Positions 12,301 through 19,926 of a stretch of DNA of 64,000 bases are shown here, one piece after another (positions within the stretch are counted from its first letter, which is position 1; each line of letters begins with the position of its first letter). Source of the DNA: Saprospiraceae bacterium (GTDB taxonomy: Bacteria; Bacteroidota; Bacteroidia; Chitinophagales; Saprospiraceae); the NCBI GenBank assembly GCA_019694255.1, contig JAIBCI010000005.1, forward strand, positions 1-64,000, in the 5' to 3' direction. Below the pieces are notes generated by a model. The model did not search any database. It saw nothing but the letters and a program-made list of their open reading frames with translations, and was not told where the DNA came from. Made by a program: the position numbers and the translations under genes.

Positions 12301-15300
12301 ACGGATGCGGTGGCACGGTGACAGCTCAGCTGGTAAGTGCAAATATTTTGTCAGGAAGTTCAAATTGCAATTGGAGGGTAAATTATACATTTAAAGTAAA
12401 GGATGAATGTGGCAATGAACTAACCGGACAGAGTTACCAGAGAAGCGGAAGCTGTCCATGGCCAATACTAGATTTAACTTTAAATGGACTTAATATTTTT
12501 AATAATTACGATGGCATAGATGACTCCGGAGTGATTGCAATCTGTAATTCAGTATCCAATAATTTATTATTCACAAAATTTGAAGAGAAGTCAGGAGTGC
12601 CGCCATCTGATAAATTGAAGATTATTCAGCAATTCACGAGCACTAATGTGAATTCTATATTTGTAAATGGAATATTGCCATTGAGTTCATTCTCGGCTCC
12701 ATTTAGTGCCAATATTTCTTTGATCAATCCTAATATAGCAGGATCCCTGGTCATGCGTTACCGTATTTTTTACGATAGTGACAACAATAATATATTGGAT
12801 GTCAACGAATGTACAAATGACTGGATCGTTTACACCATCAATGTCAATCCGCTGCCAACTGTAAATCTAACCGGTAATTCTTTGGTATGTAAAAATTCGA
12901 GTATCGATGTTCAAGGTAATCCGACAGGTGGTTCAGGAATGTACAGTATTCATAACTGGCTTCAAATTGGAGGTGCGGGAAGCGTAAGTATCGTAAATCA
13001 CCTAGATGGTACTGCGACAATAACCGGCACCATGGAAGGTATTGTAAACCTCTATTATGAAGTAACAGACCAAAATGGATGTACTGGTTCAGGTGTTAAA
13101 AACATTACTGTTACCGATTGCGGATCTGTTAGCTTTAAAATAACGGATCCTTGTTCATGTAACAATGATCAGACTTCCAATGGAGCACAGGACGGAACGT
13201 TTAAAGAAAACGTCTCAGTTTCCCCGACAACAGGTGCTCAGACCTGGACAGTCATCGCGATTGGTCGCCTTGCACCAGCCGGAGGATTACCTTCTGGTAT
13301 CTCAGTTGGAAATACTCTGACTTATAATGCCGGAGGATATCATGAAATTAATTTTAAGCATGTTGATGATGCTGGCTATACGGTCATTGTTGAAGGTCCC
13401 AATCCGCTTACAGGATCACCAGGTTCTCCGGCGATGGGCAATGTTCAGTTTACTGCTTCGAATATATGTCAATACCCTGTTATAGCCTTTTCGCCTGCTT
13501 TGCCAGACAATGTCTGTTACAAAAGCACACCCATTAATTTAGTTGTTTCAGAGGAAAATGGGTTTGCTGGAACTGCAAGCTTTACGGTAAACGGTTTGCC
13601 CGCAAGTGTTTTTGATCCTTCTCCTCCGCTTACGCCACCTGGACCATATCCTGTTACTTCAGACTTTACCGGTTCATTTGTAAATAATATCAGTACCGAT
13701 GTAAATCATCCGGCATTCCCAGGATGTATGACCAGTATTTCAGATCAGGTGGGAATTTCTCCGCCCCCGATGCTTATATGTCCACCATCATTTAATACTA
13801 CCACAAGCGGTGATGACTTAGGTGACTGTGACATCAAACAATTAATAAATTATCCTTCAATTGGTACATTATGTATGACCACTTTGGAGATTGGATTCTC
13901 CAAATCAGTGCCGGAACCAGCATCACTTCCACCAGGTGGAATTGTATTGCCAAGTACTACCGGAATGTATGCATTTTCAGCGGGCAAAACAATCATTACT
14001 TATACAGCTACCGATGCCTCTAATAACACTTCTTCCTGTTCATTTTGTATAACGGTTGCGGACGATGAAAATCCTTCCATTATATGTCCATCAGATCTAA
14101 CAGTCAATTGTGAGCAAGGTATTGATCCATCTGTGACAGGCAATCCAATCGTTCATGACAATTGTACAAGTATGGTCACGGATATAGTTCAAAGTGATGT
14201 TCGAATGAGTGGAAGTTGTCCATACAACTTTATTTTAACCAGGACCTGGACAGCAACCGACAGTTCCGGAAATTATGGTCAATGTGTTCAAACCATTACA
14301 GTTCAGGATACAACCAGACCAATCATCTCATGCCCATCGAATAAATTGCTAGATTGTCCGGCAGATACTACTACAATGGTGACAGGAATAGCGGTCGCCA
14401 TGGACGCATGTACGTTGAAAACTTCAGTAAGCTATTCTGATGTATCTGTCACTGGGTGTGCAGGTACTTATTCTACCACCAGAACATGGACTGCTACGGA
14501 TTCTTGTGGTAATCAAAATTCTTGTCAGCAAAACATCAATGTGCAGGATACCACGAGGCCAACAATCAGTTGTCCGTCTGATGTGACACTCAACTGTCCT
14601 GCAGATACAACGACCGCCAACACTGGTGTTGCAACAGCAAGCGATGCATGTACAATCGGCACTGCCATTACTTATCGTGATGCGAGTGTTGCAGGGTGTG
14701 GCAACACCTATGCGACGACCAGAATCTGGACGGCTACCGATGCATGCAATAATGTAAATTCATGTGCTCAGATCATTACAGTTCAGGATACCACAAGACC
14801 AACAATCAGTTGTCCGTCTGACGTGACATTAAACTGTCCTGCGGATACAGCGACTGCCAACACTGGTCTTGCAACAGCAAACGATGTATGCACAACGGGA
14901 CCCGCCATTACCTATCATGATGCTAGCGTTGCCGGGTGTGGCAATGCTTATATCACAACCAGGACCTTTGTCGCGAGTGATGCCTGCGGCAATACGAATG
15001 CTTGTACACAAGTGATTACAGTACAGGATACGACACGACCAAGTATAAGCTGTCCGTCTGACGTGACATTAAACTGTCCTGCGGATACAACCACCACCAA
15101 CACTGGTCTTGCGACGGCTCAAGATGCATGCACAGCAGTTCTTTCCCTGACTTACAATGATGCCAGTGTCAACGGGTGTAACCATACCTTTACCACTACC
15201 AGAACCTGGAAGGCGACCGATGCCTGTGGTAATATGAATACCTGCGTGCAAATCATCAACGTTCAGGACACTTCTGGACCTTTGATCAGTTGTCCTGTAA

Positions 15301-18300
15301 ACCGTACAGTGGGTTGCTATAACGATACATCCATTCTGAACACAGGTCGTCCAATGGTGACAGATGCTTGTTCGGGAGGAATTGCATCTTACAATTGGCG
15401 TGATGTCATTACGGATTCAACATGCATCGGCATGTTCAATGTGCACAGATATTTTTCGGCGGTGGATGCCTGTGGTAACAGAAGTCAATGTGAACAAATC
15501 ATTACTGTTCGTGACAGTGTCAAGCCTGTAGCGATCTGCAGAAACCTTCAGTTTGTATACTCAACGGACCACTTTGTTGTTATTACTGCAGATAGCGTAA
15601 ACAATGGCAGCTACGATAATTGCAGTTCGGAGGTTTTAATTAGTATTGATAAGGACACTATATACTGTAATCGTGGATTAAGCACCGATTACGTAACCCT
15701 TACGGTCAGGGATTCATGTGGCAATGCTGATACCTGTATTGCTGAAATTACGCTAATAGATAATACAGATCCTGTTATCAATTGTCCGGGTGATCTGCAA
15801 GTTCAATTGAGTGAATGCGGTTGCTTTGCAAATTTGACGAGTCCCGGTGGACCACTTGCCGGAGGAATCACAGCGACAGATAACTGTGATACCTCAGTTC
15901 AAATAATTCAGTTATCTCCTTTGGGTATTCCGCTTGATTCAGTTCCACCTGGCACACATACATTTGTATTTGCTGCTTTGGACGACTTTGGTAATTCAGA
16001 CACATGTACTTTCAATGTGACGGTTGCCGGAACAAGTTCTTCAACAATTAGTTGCAGATCGCAGATCAATGTTTCTGTTGATGGAAGTTGTCATGCAACT
16101 GTGACCGGACTATCTCTCGTAACCGGAAGCAGTTGTCCTGAAAATTCATTTAAGGTTGTATTGTATGATGAAAATCATCATCAGTTGAATAGTAATATCG
16201 TTGATGCTTCATTTATTGGCAAAAAAATAACTGCCAGGGTAAGTTATCTCTGTGCAGGCAATAGTTGCTGGTCTACGGTATTGATTGAAGACAAGCTTCC
16301 ACCCGTGTTAATTTGCAAGCCCGATACGATTGACTGTGGTGATACCTCCAGATTGGATTTGGTCCAGGAAGTATTTGAAAATTGTGGCCCCGTAACGATT
16401 AGTGAACTTGATCACAAAAGAGTTCAGGTTGCCTGCAATCAGGATATCATTGCCTATGATATCAGAACTTATCAGGCAAAGGATAAATATGGTAATTTAA
16501 GTAAAATTTGTGATGATACCAGTTATGTCAGAAGGGTAAAGCTGGATAGTATTGTGTTGGATTCCATGACCTTGCATTACTCCTGCAGTTCTGGTTATGT
16601 TCCTGATCAGCAGGGAAATCCTACACCTGACAGGAAAACAATGCCTACTTACCATGGCAAGCCACTCTTGTCCAACTACGAATGTAATATACATGTTAAG
16701 TATACCGATATTGTAATTAGTACAGACCGTTGTAAGAAGAAGATTATTCGTAACTGGGCAATCTATGAATGGTGGTGTAATCAAGAGTTTACAAGAACGT
16801 TTAACCAGTTGATTTCCATTGTAGATGATGTGGCACCGGTCATCACCACTTCCGATATTCAATTGGAGACGGTAGAGACAGGTACACCTGATTGCAAACT
16901 TAAATTCAGGATACCAACCATAGAGGCCAAGGATCTTTGTTCAGGTGTTGATCATATTTCACTGTTTGTTGATGGTGCTGAAGTGCCATACCTGCCAGGA
17001 AACTATCAGGATATACTTTATGGATCTCATGTACTGTCATTTGTAGTCTTTGATTACTGTGGCAATTCAGACACGCTGACCAAAGCAGTCAGGTTTGAAG
17101 ATAAGTTAATACCTACCGTGATTTGCAAAGCCAATACAGTGATTACGATGAATTCAGGCACTACCGTTAGCTTGCCCGCGAAGAGTCTTGATAATGGCAG
17201 TTATGATCAATGCGGGCCAGTTACTTTGGAAGGGCGACGCATGGATGTCATCAGCTGTGGAAGTACTGATTGGTCCACTGAATTAGTTTATTGTTGCGAT
17301 GATATTGGACGTACCAATATGGCAGCACTCAAGGTAACGGATCAGTCAGGCAACACCGGAATTTGTATGGTCAACGTGATTGTTCAGGATAAGTCAAAAC
17401 CTGTTATTCAAGGATTGCCTGATCTGGAGGTCGATTGCAGATTGGGTTATGAAATCGCACATCTCGACAAAACATTCGGAAAGCTTGCTTTAACGGAATC
17501 AGAGCGCAAGAATATTGTTATTGATCCAAAGTATCTCTTCCAGGTAACTGGAGTATTAAGAGATGGGCTTGCCACCGATAATTGCTCAGTTATAATTACA
17601 GAAACAGTAGATACCTCCGGGCTTAATTCGTGTAAATTGGGAAGGATCGTCAGGAAATTTGTCGTCCGGGATAAATTCGGAAATACCGACAGCGTATACC
17701 AGAAGATCGTCATTGCCAATCATTTCCCGTTGACTTTGTCCAACATTGAATGGCCAAGGGATTTGGACACAGCCAATGTATGTGATCCAAACAATCTCAG
17801 GCCAGAATTCCTTAAAAGTCCATACAACGTTCCGGTGATCAGGGATGGCGTCTGTAGCCAGGTCGGCATATCACACGATGATCATATTTTCTATACTTCA
17901 AATGCTTCTGCGGGTTGTTACAAGATTCTCAGAGAGTGGAAAATAACCGATTGGTGTTACAGGGACTCGGGCAACAGCTTTGTCATATTCAGTGATACGC
18001 AGGTCATCAAAGTCAACAATAGAATTGCACCAACGATCATCAAGCAATGTGCGGATACCACAGTATGTTCATTCGATTCAATTTGTGGACCCGTGTCATT
18101 GTCACTGTCAATCTCTGCAGTAGATTTTTGCGGCGCCAACAGTGATCTCATTTACCGATATAAATTGGACTTTAACGGTGATGGCGTAATTGATCTGGTC
18201 AAGTCACAGATCGGTGATCCTGTAGCAAGCGGTTCATGGCCATTAGGAAGACATTTGATGAACTGGGAAGTAGAAGACCGTTGTGGAAATATTTCTAAAT

Positions 18301-19883
18301 GTCGTTCGCAAGTCAACCTTTTGAACTGTAAACCGCCTACGGCCTATGCGTTTAAAGAATTCAACATTAAACTTCACGGCGAAGACACGAATGGAGACCA
18401 GGTTCCTGACAAAAAACTTGGAGAGCTGTGGGCCAGTGATCTGAATGCTGGTTCGAAACATGGCTGCGGTTACTATATTACCTTTAGTTTCAGCAGGGAT
18501 ACCAATGATAAAAAAAGGGTATTCACGTGTGATAGCATCGGAGACCGCACTGTCGAACTCTGGGTTACAGATATTAATGGCAATGCATCCGTTGTCAAGA
18601 CAGTGATTCATGTAGAAGATGACCCCAATCAATTGCCGGTTTGTCCTAAAAAACTGACCTCAAATGTCCTGGGCCAGATCACTTCACCTTCCCGTGAAGA
18701 AGTAGAATCTGTAGAAGTCGAGCTTCAAAATTCCGGGTTGGCGAAAAGTCTTACCAATCACGTCGGTGAATATGCTTTTCTCGATATGCCTGTTGGAGGA
18801 GATTATGTGGTCAAACCATACAAGAATGACGACTGGCTGAATGGTGTAACTACTGCGGATATTGTAGAGATCCAGAAATACATTCTGGGTAAAAAGGAAA
18901 TTACGGATCCATATAAGATGATTGCTGCGGATGTCAATAACTCGAAATACGTCTCCTCAGCCGACATTTCAGAACTTAGAAAATTGATTTTAGGAATTAC
19001 AACTGATGTGAAGAAGAATACCAGCTGGCGATTCATTTCAAAAGATTACCAAATGGTATCGGCAGATAATATATTGAAGGAAAATTTACCCGAACAATAT
19101 GACATTCGTTCACTTCAAGCGGATGTCAAGGCTGATTTTACCGCGATTAAAATTGGTGATCTGACAGGCAACGCAAAAACCAAAGGAATCAATGGTGGTG
19201 TTATCATCAGGACGAGTGAAGTAATGGATTTGAGTTTTGAGGAAATTTATTTGAAGAAAGGCGATGAATATGAAGTTCATTTTTATTCCGGCAATCTGAA
19301 TGAATTTGCAGGTTTGCAGACAACCTTAGTCAGTCGAAGGGATAAAGTTGAAATTCTATCGGTCAGCGGAAACGATGCGTTGAATCTGGGTCCGGAGCAC
19401 TTTAATCTGAATGAACTTCCAGGTGGATTATTTTCGGTGAGTTGGAATGCAACCCACGAAGCAACAGACAACAGACTATTTTCCATTAAAATAAAGGCGC
19501 TATCCGGTGGCTGGCTGAGTGAATATCTCCGACTAAGCAACGACATTACTCAGACCCTTGGTGTGAGCCCTTCTGGTAAAGAATGCTCCTTGCAATTGAG
19601 ACATTTTAATTCTAATCCGACGGAGTTTGCCATTCTTCAGAATGAGCCCAATCCATGGAAAAGTACTACGAGCATTGGCATGATTTTGCCGGTGTCCGGA
19701 ATTGCTCAACTAACGGTATTTGATGCGACGGGTCTTGTTGTGTTACAGACCGAGCGATGGTTTGAGAAAGGAACAGGTCAATGGGTTTTGAATAAAAGCG
19801 ATCTGAAGGGTAGCGGAATTTTCTTCTACCAGGTGAATTTTGGAAATCAAAACAAGTCAGGAAAAATGATCCTTATTGAATAG
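3363..19883 (+). CDS. Giant modular surface protein: beta-helix, Cys-rich and HYR repeats, dockerin-like, T9SS domain
   Basis: About 5,506 residues. ATG 3363 is preferred because it gives a 19-residue basic n-region before the hydrophobic signal segment (YTVIFLFYIFPNFIFC); the frame also opens at ATG 3279. Order by nucleotide: SprB-like repeat (3600-3830); right-handed beta-helix modules, each opening with a SIQSAI motif (3885-9500), two of them almost identical; PKD/Ig-like domain (9530-9760); nine 89-residue four-Cys HYR-like repeats (10053-12452); mixed Ig-like segments (12460-14060); six ~80-residue HYR units (14070-15515); further HYR segments; then a ~930-residue C-terminal block shared with the upstream gene, with carboxypeptidase-regulatory-like and dockerin-like parts (18640-18990) and a T9SS type-A sorting domain (from about 19635, QNEPNPW). 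Probably a cell-surface adhesin or matrix protein; the ligand is unknown. The M36 protease gene follows after 43 bp, probably in the same transcript. Confidence 0.85.
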   Translation: MKSPKVTYLSKLFENKNLLGYTVIFLFYIFPNFIFCLGENKSYLSELKFSGPGLRSEVINNATRMKYSQTSQVAPQMALNINAATPTDIHCGPTIGSIDVDWSGGTAPYTVSWNGPSSGMAPGVTSIFSITPLTAGTYNITVTDDNGATSTATATINYLPVTKNGSLGDPTYYATIQSAIDAANAGDVISICAGTYTEVININKALTINGPNVGIAGTGVRVAEAILLNCSIDINNNGTTVLDGLHILRNDAFSGDQILLDGNGTNTVQNCVMERNGSVGGVFIRAITTTAGGGTKNILDNKITGDVSGGLFSGHKSWNNGIYVNAGTALVNISGNTIMNCRTSLNVDDYNNNLNINGNTLNNNGTHISLGGTVPTTGSYSMGSNDFINNAASTMVNLSNVDVTFRINISTSKLNGTIFSGLSNSQLFDVEARMAHKEVSASKKGKVIYVNGKQYVNNFTVPITKIDKIQNSIKYGDSGDEINLEDGSYNEALNIDKSNLTLKGVTNDKSLYIIEGTGISGPVSGILLGSGVTNITIKDLTVQNFSGGGGNSHGGIYAPSNNNDLTIDNVSVRNNVNASGIYANGPINNVSITNSMVINHGPGARGIVLWNGLKTNITISDNMVSNNSCCGIELQDGDASGVSITDNVIDIGSGDNAIGVVGLNTVVGSNVVSNNTITGGGRFGIEIKNPAGGVSVSGNSVTLGTQNADMRDRAGIAILRRGVLGSNVDVPNGVSITGNVVDGYQQTSVSEGFGIVVEGINHTVTGNTVKNCEVGILQQQNPSNYPGDADQSNLADQYFGRGNSPMTCGNTISGNTFVGNGTDQRNIGVGAGLVTNVNTGEFFCSIQSAINDAQTLDGHTLNVSAGTYTEVININKALTINGPNVGIAGTGVRVAEAILLNCSIDINNNGTTVLDGLHILRNDAFSGDQILLDGNGTNTVQNCVMERNGSVGGVFIRAITTTAGGGTKNILDNKITGDVSGGLFSGHKSWNNGIYVNAGTALVNISGNTIMNCRTSLNVDDYNNNLNINGNTLNNNGTHISLGGTVPTTGSYSMGSNDFINNAASTMVNLSNVDVTFRINISTSKLNGTIFSGLSNSQLFDVEARMAHKEVSASKKGKVIYVNGKQYVNNFTVPITKIDKIQNSIKYGDSGDEINLEDGSYNEALNIDKSNLTLKGVTNDKSLYIIEGTGISGPVSGILLGSGVTNITIKDLTVQNFSGGGGNSHGGIYAPSNNNDLTIDNVSVRNNVNASGIYANGPINNVSITNSMVINHGPGARGIVLWNGLKTNITISDNMVSNNSCCGIELQDGDASGVSITDNVIDIGSGDNAIGVVGLNTVVGSNVVSNNTITGGGRFGIEIKNPAGGVSVSGNSVTLGTQNADMRDRAGIAILRRGVLGSNVDVPNGVSITGNVVDGYQQTSVSEGFGIVVEGINHTVTGNTVKNCEVGILQQQNPSNYPGDADQSNLADQYFGRGNSPMTCGNTISGNTFVGNGTDQRNIGVGAGLVTNVNTGEFFCSIQSAIDDPDTKDGHAISVSPGLYVEDIIVNKSLTLNGPNALNDGCSGGRVAEAVVVPATNAVSYGEIFHVTASNVSIKGFTIDGDNTLLTSGVTNTTGADMNAAEGVTVYVDNVNNLTVTNNIFQNLSYFGVTLFGASYSSPATSGHEVSHNKFQNFGTYTDPNPPSSNINGWGGGVLLYNNQYTSVKDNCMINLRIGVQTGNFSQGNPGGSAYQLIDNNTMSVRRRGIFHNLFYGSASGYTLSNNKISGVAEVNESVWDGILLASQSVASTSDNNEIDGSAITGKPTEGYEVWNVKSATPALIKNGISKGVGTCVFVNNYEGYSSDAGDGAHAVVNGLKTTPNSGGTGIRVLDSPSSTLHAAVTAKVDQDCEITQIDGSGTGVKIEGTNASAVVQNNDASIHGFNIGVDVNGGTATITNNHIYDNVTGVRFVNGGNGNVNTNKFYNALPNGKDIEILGDAGSVLASPNNWFAGSSYGVENLSVPVVDATLNYWNTANGPGPVGPGSGAKVSTKVDYCPWLNDVPVAFGGSPTPTYPTINIIVTEASGVFNNDGTICAGDPVKLDATTAGATSYLWSPGGETTASIMVSPLSTTTYTVSVTFTDCIATDEQIITVGDNTPPVISTCPPQSNLFGCGTSVIVPAYSTSLIVSNLTTFTNAGGIASDQCGITYYAYQDATVTGNCPKTVVRTWTVKDANNNEASCDQTITITDNIPPTGTAPLAITGVNSCLPTQSEANASFDATLAASGYTDGCGGSVTAELVSAAVSGNKCSWSILYTFKVKDECDNELIGQSYTRSGSDQTAPTGSAPLAITGVNSCLPTQSEANASFDATLAASGYTDGCGGSVTAELVSAAVSGNKCSWSILYTFKVKDECGNELIGQSYTRSGSDQTAPTGSAPLAITGVNSCLPTQSEADASFDAALAASGYSDGCGGAVTAELVSAVVSGNKCSWSILYTFKVKDECGNALNGQSYTRSGSDQSAPTGSAPAAITGVNACLPTQSEADASFDAALAASGYSDGCGGAVTAELVIAVVSGNKCSWSILYTFKVKDECGNALNGQSYTRSGSDQSAPTGSAPTAITGVNACLPTQSEANASFDAALAASGYSDGCGGTVTAELVSAVVSGSKCSWSILYTFKVKDECGNELIGQSYTRSGSDQTAPTGSAPLAITGVNSCLPTQSEANASFDATLAASGYTDGCGGSVTAELVSAAVSGNKCSWSILYTFKVKDECGNELIGQSYTRSGSDQTAPTGSAPLAITGVNSCLPTQSEANASFDAALAASGYSDGCGGAVTAELVSAVVSGNKCSWSILYTFKVKDECGNTLNGQSYTRSGSDQSAPTGSAPAAITGVNACLPTQSEANASFDAALAASGYSDGCGGTVTAELVSAVVSGSKCSWSISYTFKVKDECGNALNGQSYTRSGSDQSAPTGSAPAAITGVNACLPTQSEADASFDAALAASGYSDGCGGTVTAQLVSANILSGSSNCNWRVNYTFKVKDECGNELTGQSYQRSGSCPWPILDLTLNGLNIFNNYDGIDDSGVIAICNSVSNNLLFTKFEEKSGVPPSDKLKIIQQFTSTNVNSIFVNGILPLSSFSAPFSANISLINPNIAGSLVMRYRIFYDSDNNNILDVNECTNDWIVYTINVNPLPTVNLTGNSLVCKNSSIDVQGNPTGGSGMYSIHNWLQIGGAGSVSIVNHLDGTATITGTMEGIVNLYYEVTDQNGCTGSGVKNITVTDCGSVSFKITDPCSCNNDQTSNGAQDGTFKENVSVSPTTGAQTWTVIAIGRLAPAGGLPSGISVGNTLTYNAGGYHEINFKHVDDAGYTVIVEGPNPLTGSPGSPAMGNVQFTASNICQYPVIAFSPALPDNVCYKSTPINLVVSEENGFAGTASFTVNGLPASVFDPSPPLTPPGPYPVTSDFTGSFVNNISTDVNHPAFPGCMTSISDQVGISPPPMLICPPSFNTTTSGDDLGDCDIKQLINYPSIGTLCMTTLEIGFSKSVPEPASLPPGGIVLPSTTGMYAFSAGKTIITYTATDASNNTSSCSFCITVADDENPSIICPSDLTVNCEQGIDPSVTGNPIVHDNCTSMVTDIVQSDVRMSGSCPYNFILTRTWTATDSSGNYGQCVQTITVQDTTRPIISCPSNKLLDCPADTTTMVTGIAVAMDACTLKTSVSYSDVSVTGCAGTYSTTRTWTATDSCGNQNSCQQNINVQDTTRPTISCPSDVTLNCPADTTTANTGVATASDACTIGTAITYRDASVAGCGNTYATTRIWTATDACNNVNSCAQIITVQDTTRPTISCPSDVTLNCPADTATANTGLATANDVCTTGPAITYHDASVAGCGNAYITTRTFVASDACGNTNACTQVITVQDTTRPSISCPSDVTLNCPADTTTTNTGLATAQDACTAVLSLTYNDASVNGCNHTFTTTRTWKATDACGNMNTCVQIINVQDTSGPLISCPVNRTVGCYNDTSILNTGRPMVTDACSGGIASYNWRDVITDSTCIGMFNVHRYFSAVDACGNRSQCEQIITVRDSVKPVAICRNLQFVYSTDHFVVITADSVNNGSYDNCSSEVLISIDKDTIYCNRGLSTDYVTLTVRDSCGNADTCIAEITLIDNTDPVINCPGDLQVQLSECGCFANLTSPGGPLAGGITATDNCDTSVQIIQLSPLGIPLDSVPPGTHTFVFAALDDFGNSDTCTFNVTVAGTSSSTISCRSQINVSVDGSCHATVTGLSLVTGSSCPENSFKVVLYDENHHQLNSNIVDASFIGKKITARVSYLCAGNSCWSTVLIEDKLPPVLICKPDTIDCGDTSRLDLVQEVFENCGPVTISELDHKRVQVACNQDIIAYDIRTYQAKDKYGNLSKICDDTSYVRRVKLDSIVLDSMTLHYSCSSGYVPDQQGNPTPDRKTMPTYHGKPLLSNYECNIHVKYTDIVISTDRCKKKIIRNWAIYEWWCNQEFTRTFNQLISIVDDVAPVITTSDIQLETVETGTPDCKLKFRIPTIEAKDLCSGVDHISLFVDGAEVPYLPGNYQDILYGSHVLSFVVFDYCGNSDTLTKAVRFEDKLIPTVICKANTVITMNSGTTVSLPAKSLDNGSYDQCGPVTLEGRRMDVISCGSTDWSTELVYCCDDIGRTNMAALKVTDQSGNTGICMVNVIVQDKSKPVIQGLPDLEVDCRLGYEIAHLDKTFGKLALTESERKNIVIDPKYLFQVTGVLRDGLATDNCSVIITETVDTSGLNSCKLGRIVRKFVVRDKFGNTDSVYQKIVIANHFPLTLSNIEWPRDLDTANVCDPNNLRPEFLKSPYNVPVIRDGVCSQVGISHDDHIFYTSNASAGCYKILREWKITDWCYRDSGNSFVIFSDTQVIKVNNRIAPTIIKQCADTTVCSFDSICGPVSLSLSISAVDFCGANSDLIYRYKLDFNGDGVIDLVKSQIGDPVASGSWPLGRHLMNWEVEDRCGNISKCRSQVNLLNCKPPTAYAFKEFNIKLHGEDTNGDQVPDKKLGELWASDLNAGSKHGCGYYITFSFSRDTNDKKRVFTCDSIGDRTVELWVTDINGNASVVKTVIHVEDDPNQLPVCPKKLTSNVLGQITSPSREEVESVEVELQNSGLAKSLTNHVGEYAFLDMPVGGDYVVKPYKNDDWLNGVTTADIVEIQKYILGKKEITDPYKMIAADVNNSKYVSSADISELRKLILGITTDVKKNTSWRFISKDYQMVSADNILKENLPEQYDIRSLQADVKADFTAIKIGDLTGNAKTKGINGGVIIRTSEVMDLSFEEIYLKKGDEYEVHFYSGNLNEFAGLQTTLVSRRDKVEILSVSGNDALNLGPEHFNLNELPGGLFSVSWNATHEATDNRLFSIKIKALSGGWLSEYLRLSNDITQTLGVSPSGKECSLQLRHFNSNPTEFAILQNEPNPWKSTTSIGMILPVSGIAQLTVFDATGLVVLQTERWFEKGTGQWVLNKSDLKGSGIFFYQVNFGNQNKSGKMILIE
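3939..5803 (+). repeat. Copy 1 of a 1,865-bp direct repeat (2,016-bp period)
   Basis: This stretch and 5955-7819 appear identical base for base everywhere I compared them, including synonymous sites. It encodes one complete right-handed beta-helix module of the giant protein. Identity stops sharply at 3939/5955 on the left and 5804/7820 on the right; the following ~150 bp of each unit are homologous but diverged, mostly at synonymous sites at first. The period of 2,016 bp equals 672 codons, so the frame is kept. Confidence 0.9.
5955..7819 (+). repeat. Copy 2 of the 1,865-bp direct repeat
   Basis: Second copy of the module at 3939-5803, offset by exactly 2,016 bp. It is followed by a third, strongly diverged beta-helix module (about 7915-9500) that opens with the same SIQSAI motif. 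Three related module boundaries are therefore present, two of them flanking near-identical DNA. Confidence 0.9.
10053..12452 (+). repeat. Nine tandem 267-bp repeats (89 residues each)
   Basis: Nine consecutive units within the giant gene, each about 267 bp and opening with PTGSAP-type residues followed by ITGVN(S/A)CLPTQSEA. Each unit keeps four Cys (in CLPTQ, DGCGG, KCSW and DECGN), suggesting two disulfides per domain, as in HYR-like four-Cys domains of Bacteroidota. Units fall into at least two sequence types (ATLAASGYTDGCGG and AALAASGYSDGCGG) arranged in blocks: units 1-2 and 6 are one type, 3-5 and 7-9 the other. The last unit is two residues longer and diverged. Confidence 0.9.
14070..15515 (+). 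repeat. Six HYR-type repeats, ~240-bp period
   Basis: Segments opening with ISCP(S/V)-type residues recur at 14331, 14571, 14811, 15051 and 15291 (exactly 240 bp apart), with an earlier copy 246 bp upstream. Each has the pattern P-x-I-x-C-P, then N/D-C-P-A-D, D-A-C-T, and ends W-x-A-T-D-(A/S)-C-(G/N)-N plus a V-Q-D-T linker, the hallmark of HYR domains. They are more diverged than the 89-residue repeats. Confidence 0.8.
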
Positions 19884-19926
19884 TCAAAAATGATATTTAT
19901 ATAACCGCGATAACCAAAACCAAAAC

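Noticed and set aside
3939..12452. Repeats as a CRISPR array or transposon
   Set aside because: Repeats are long, coding and in frame with the adhesin; there are no short palindromic repeats with unique spacers and no transposase.
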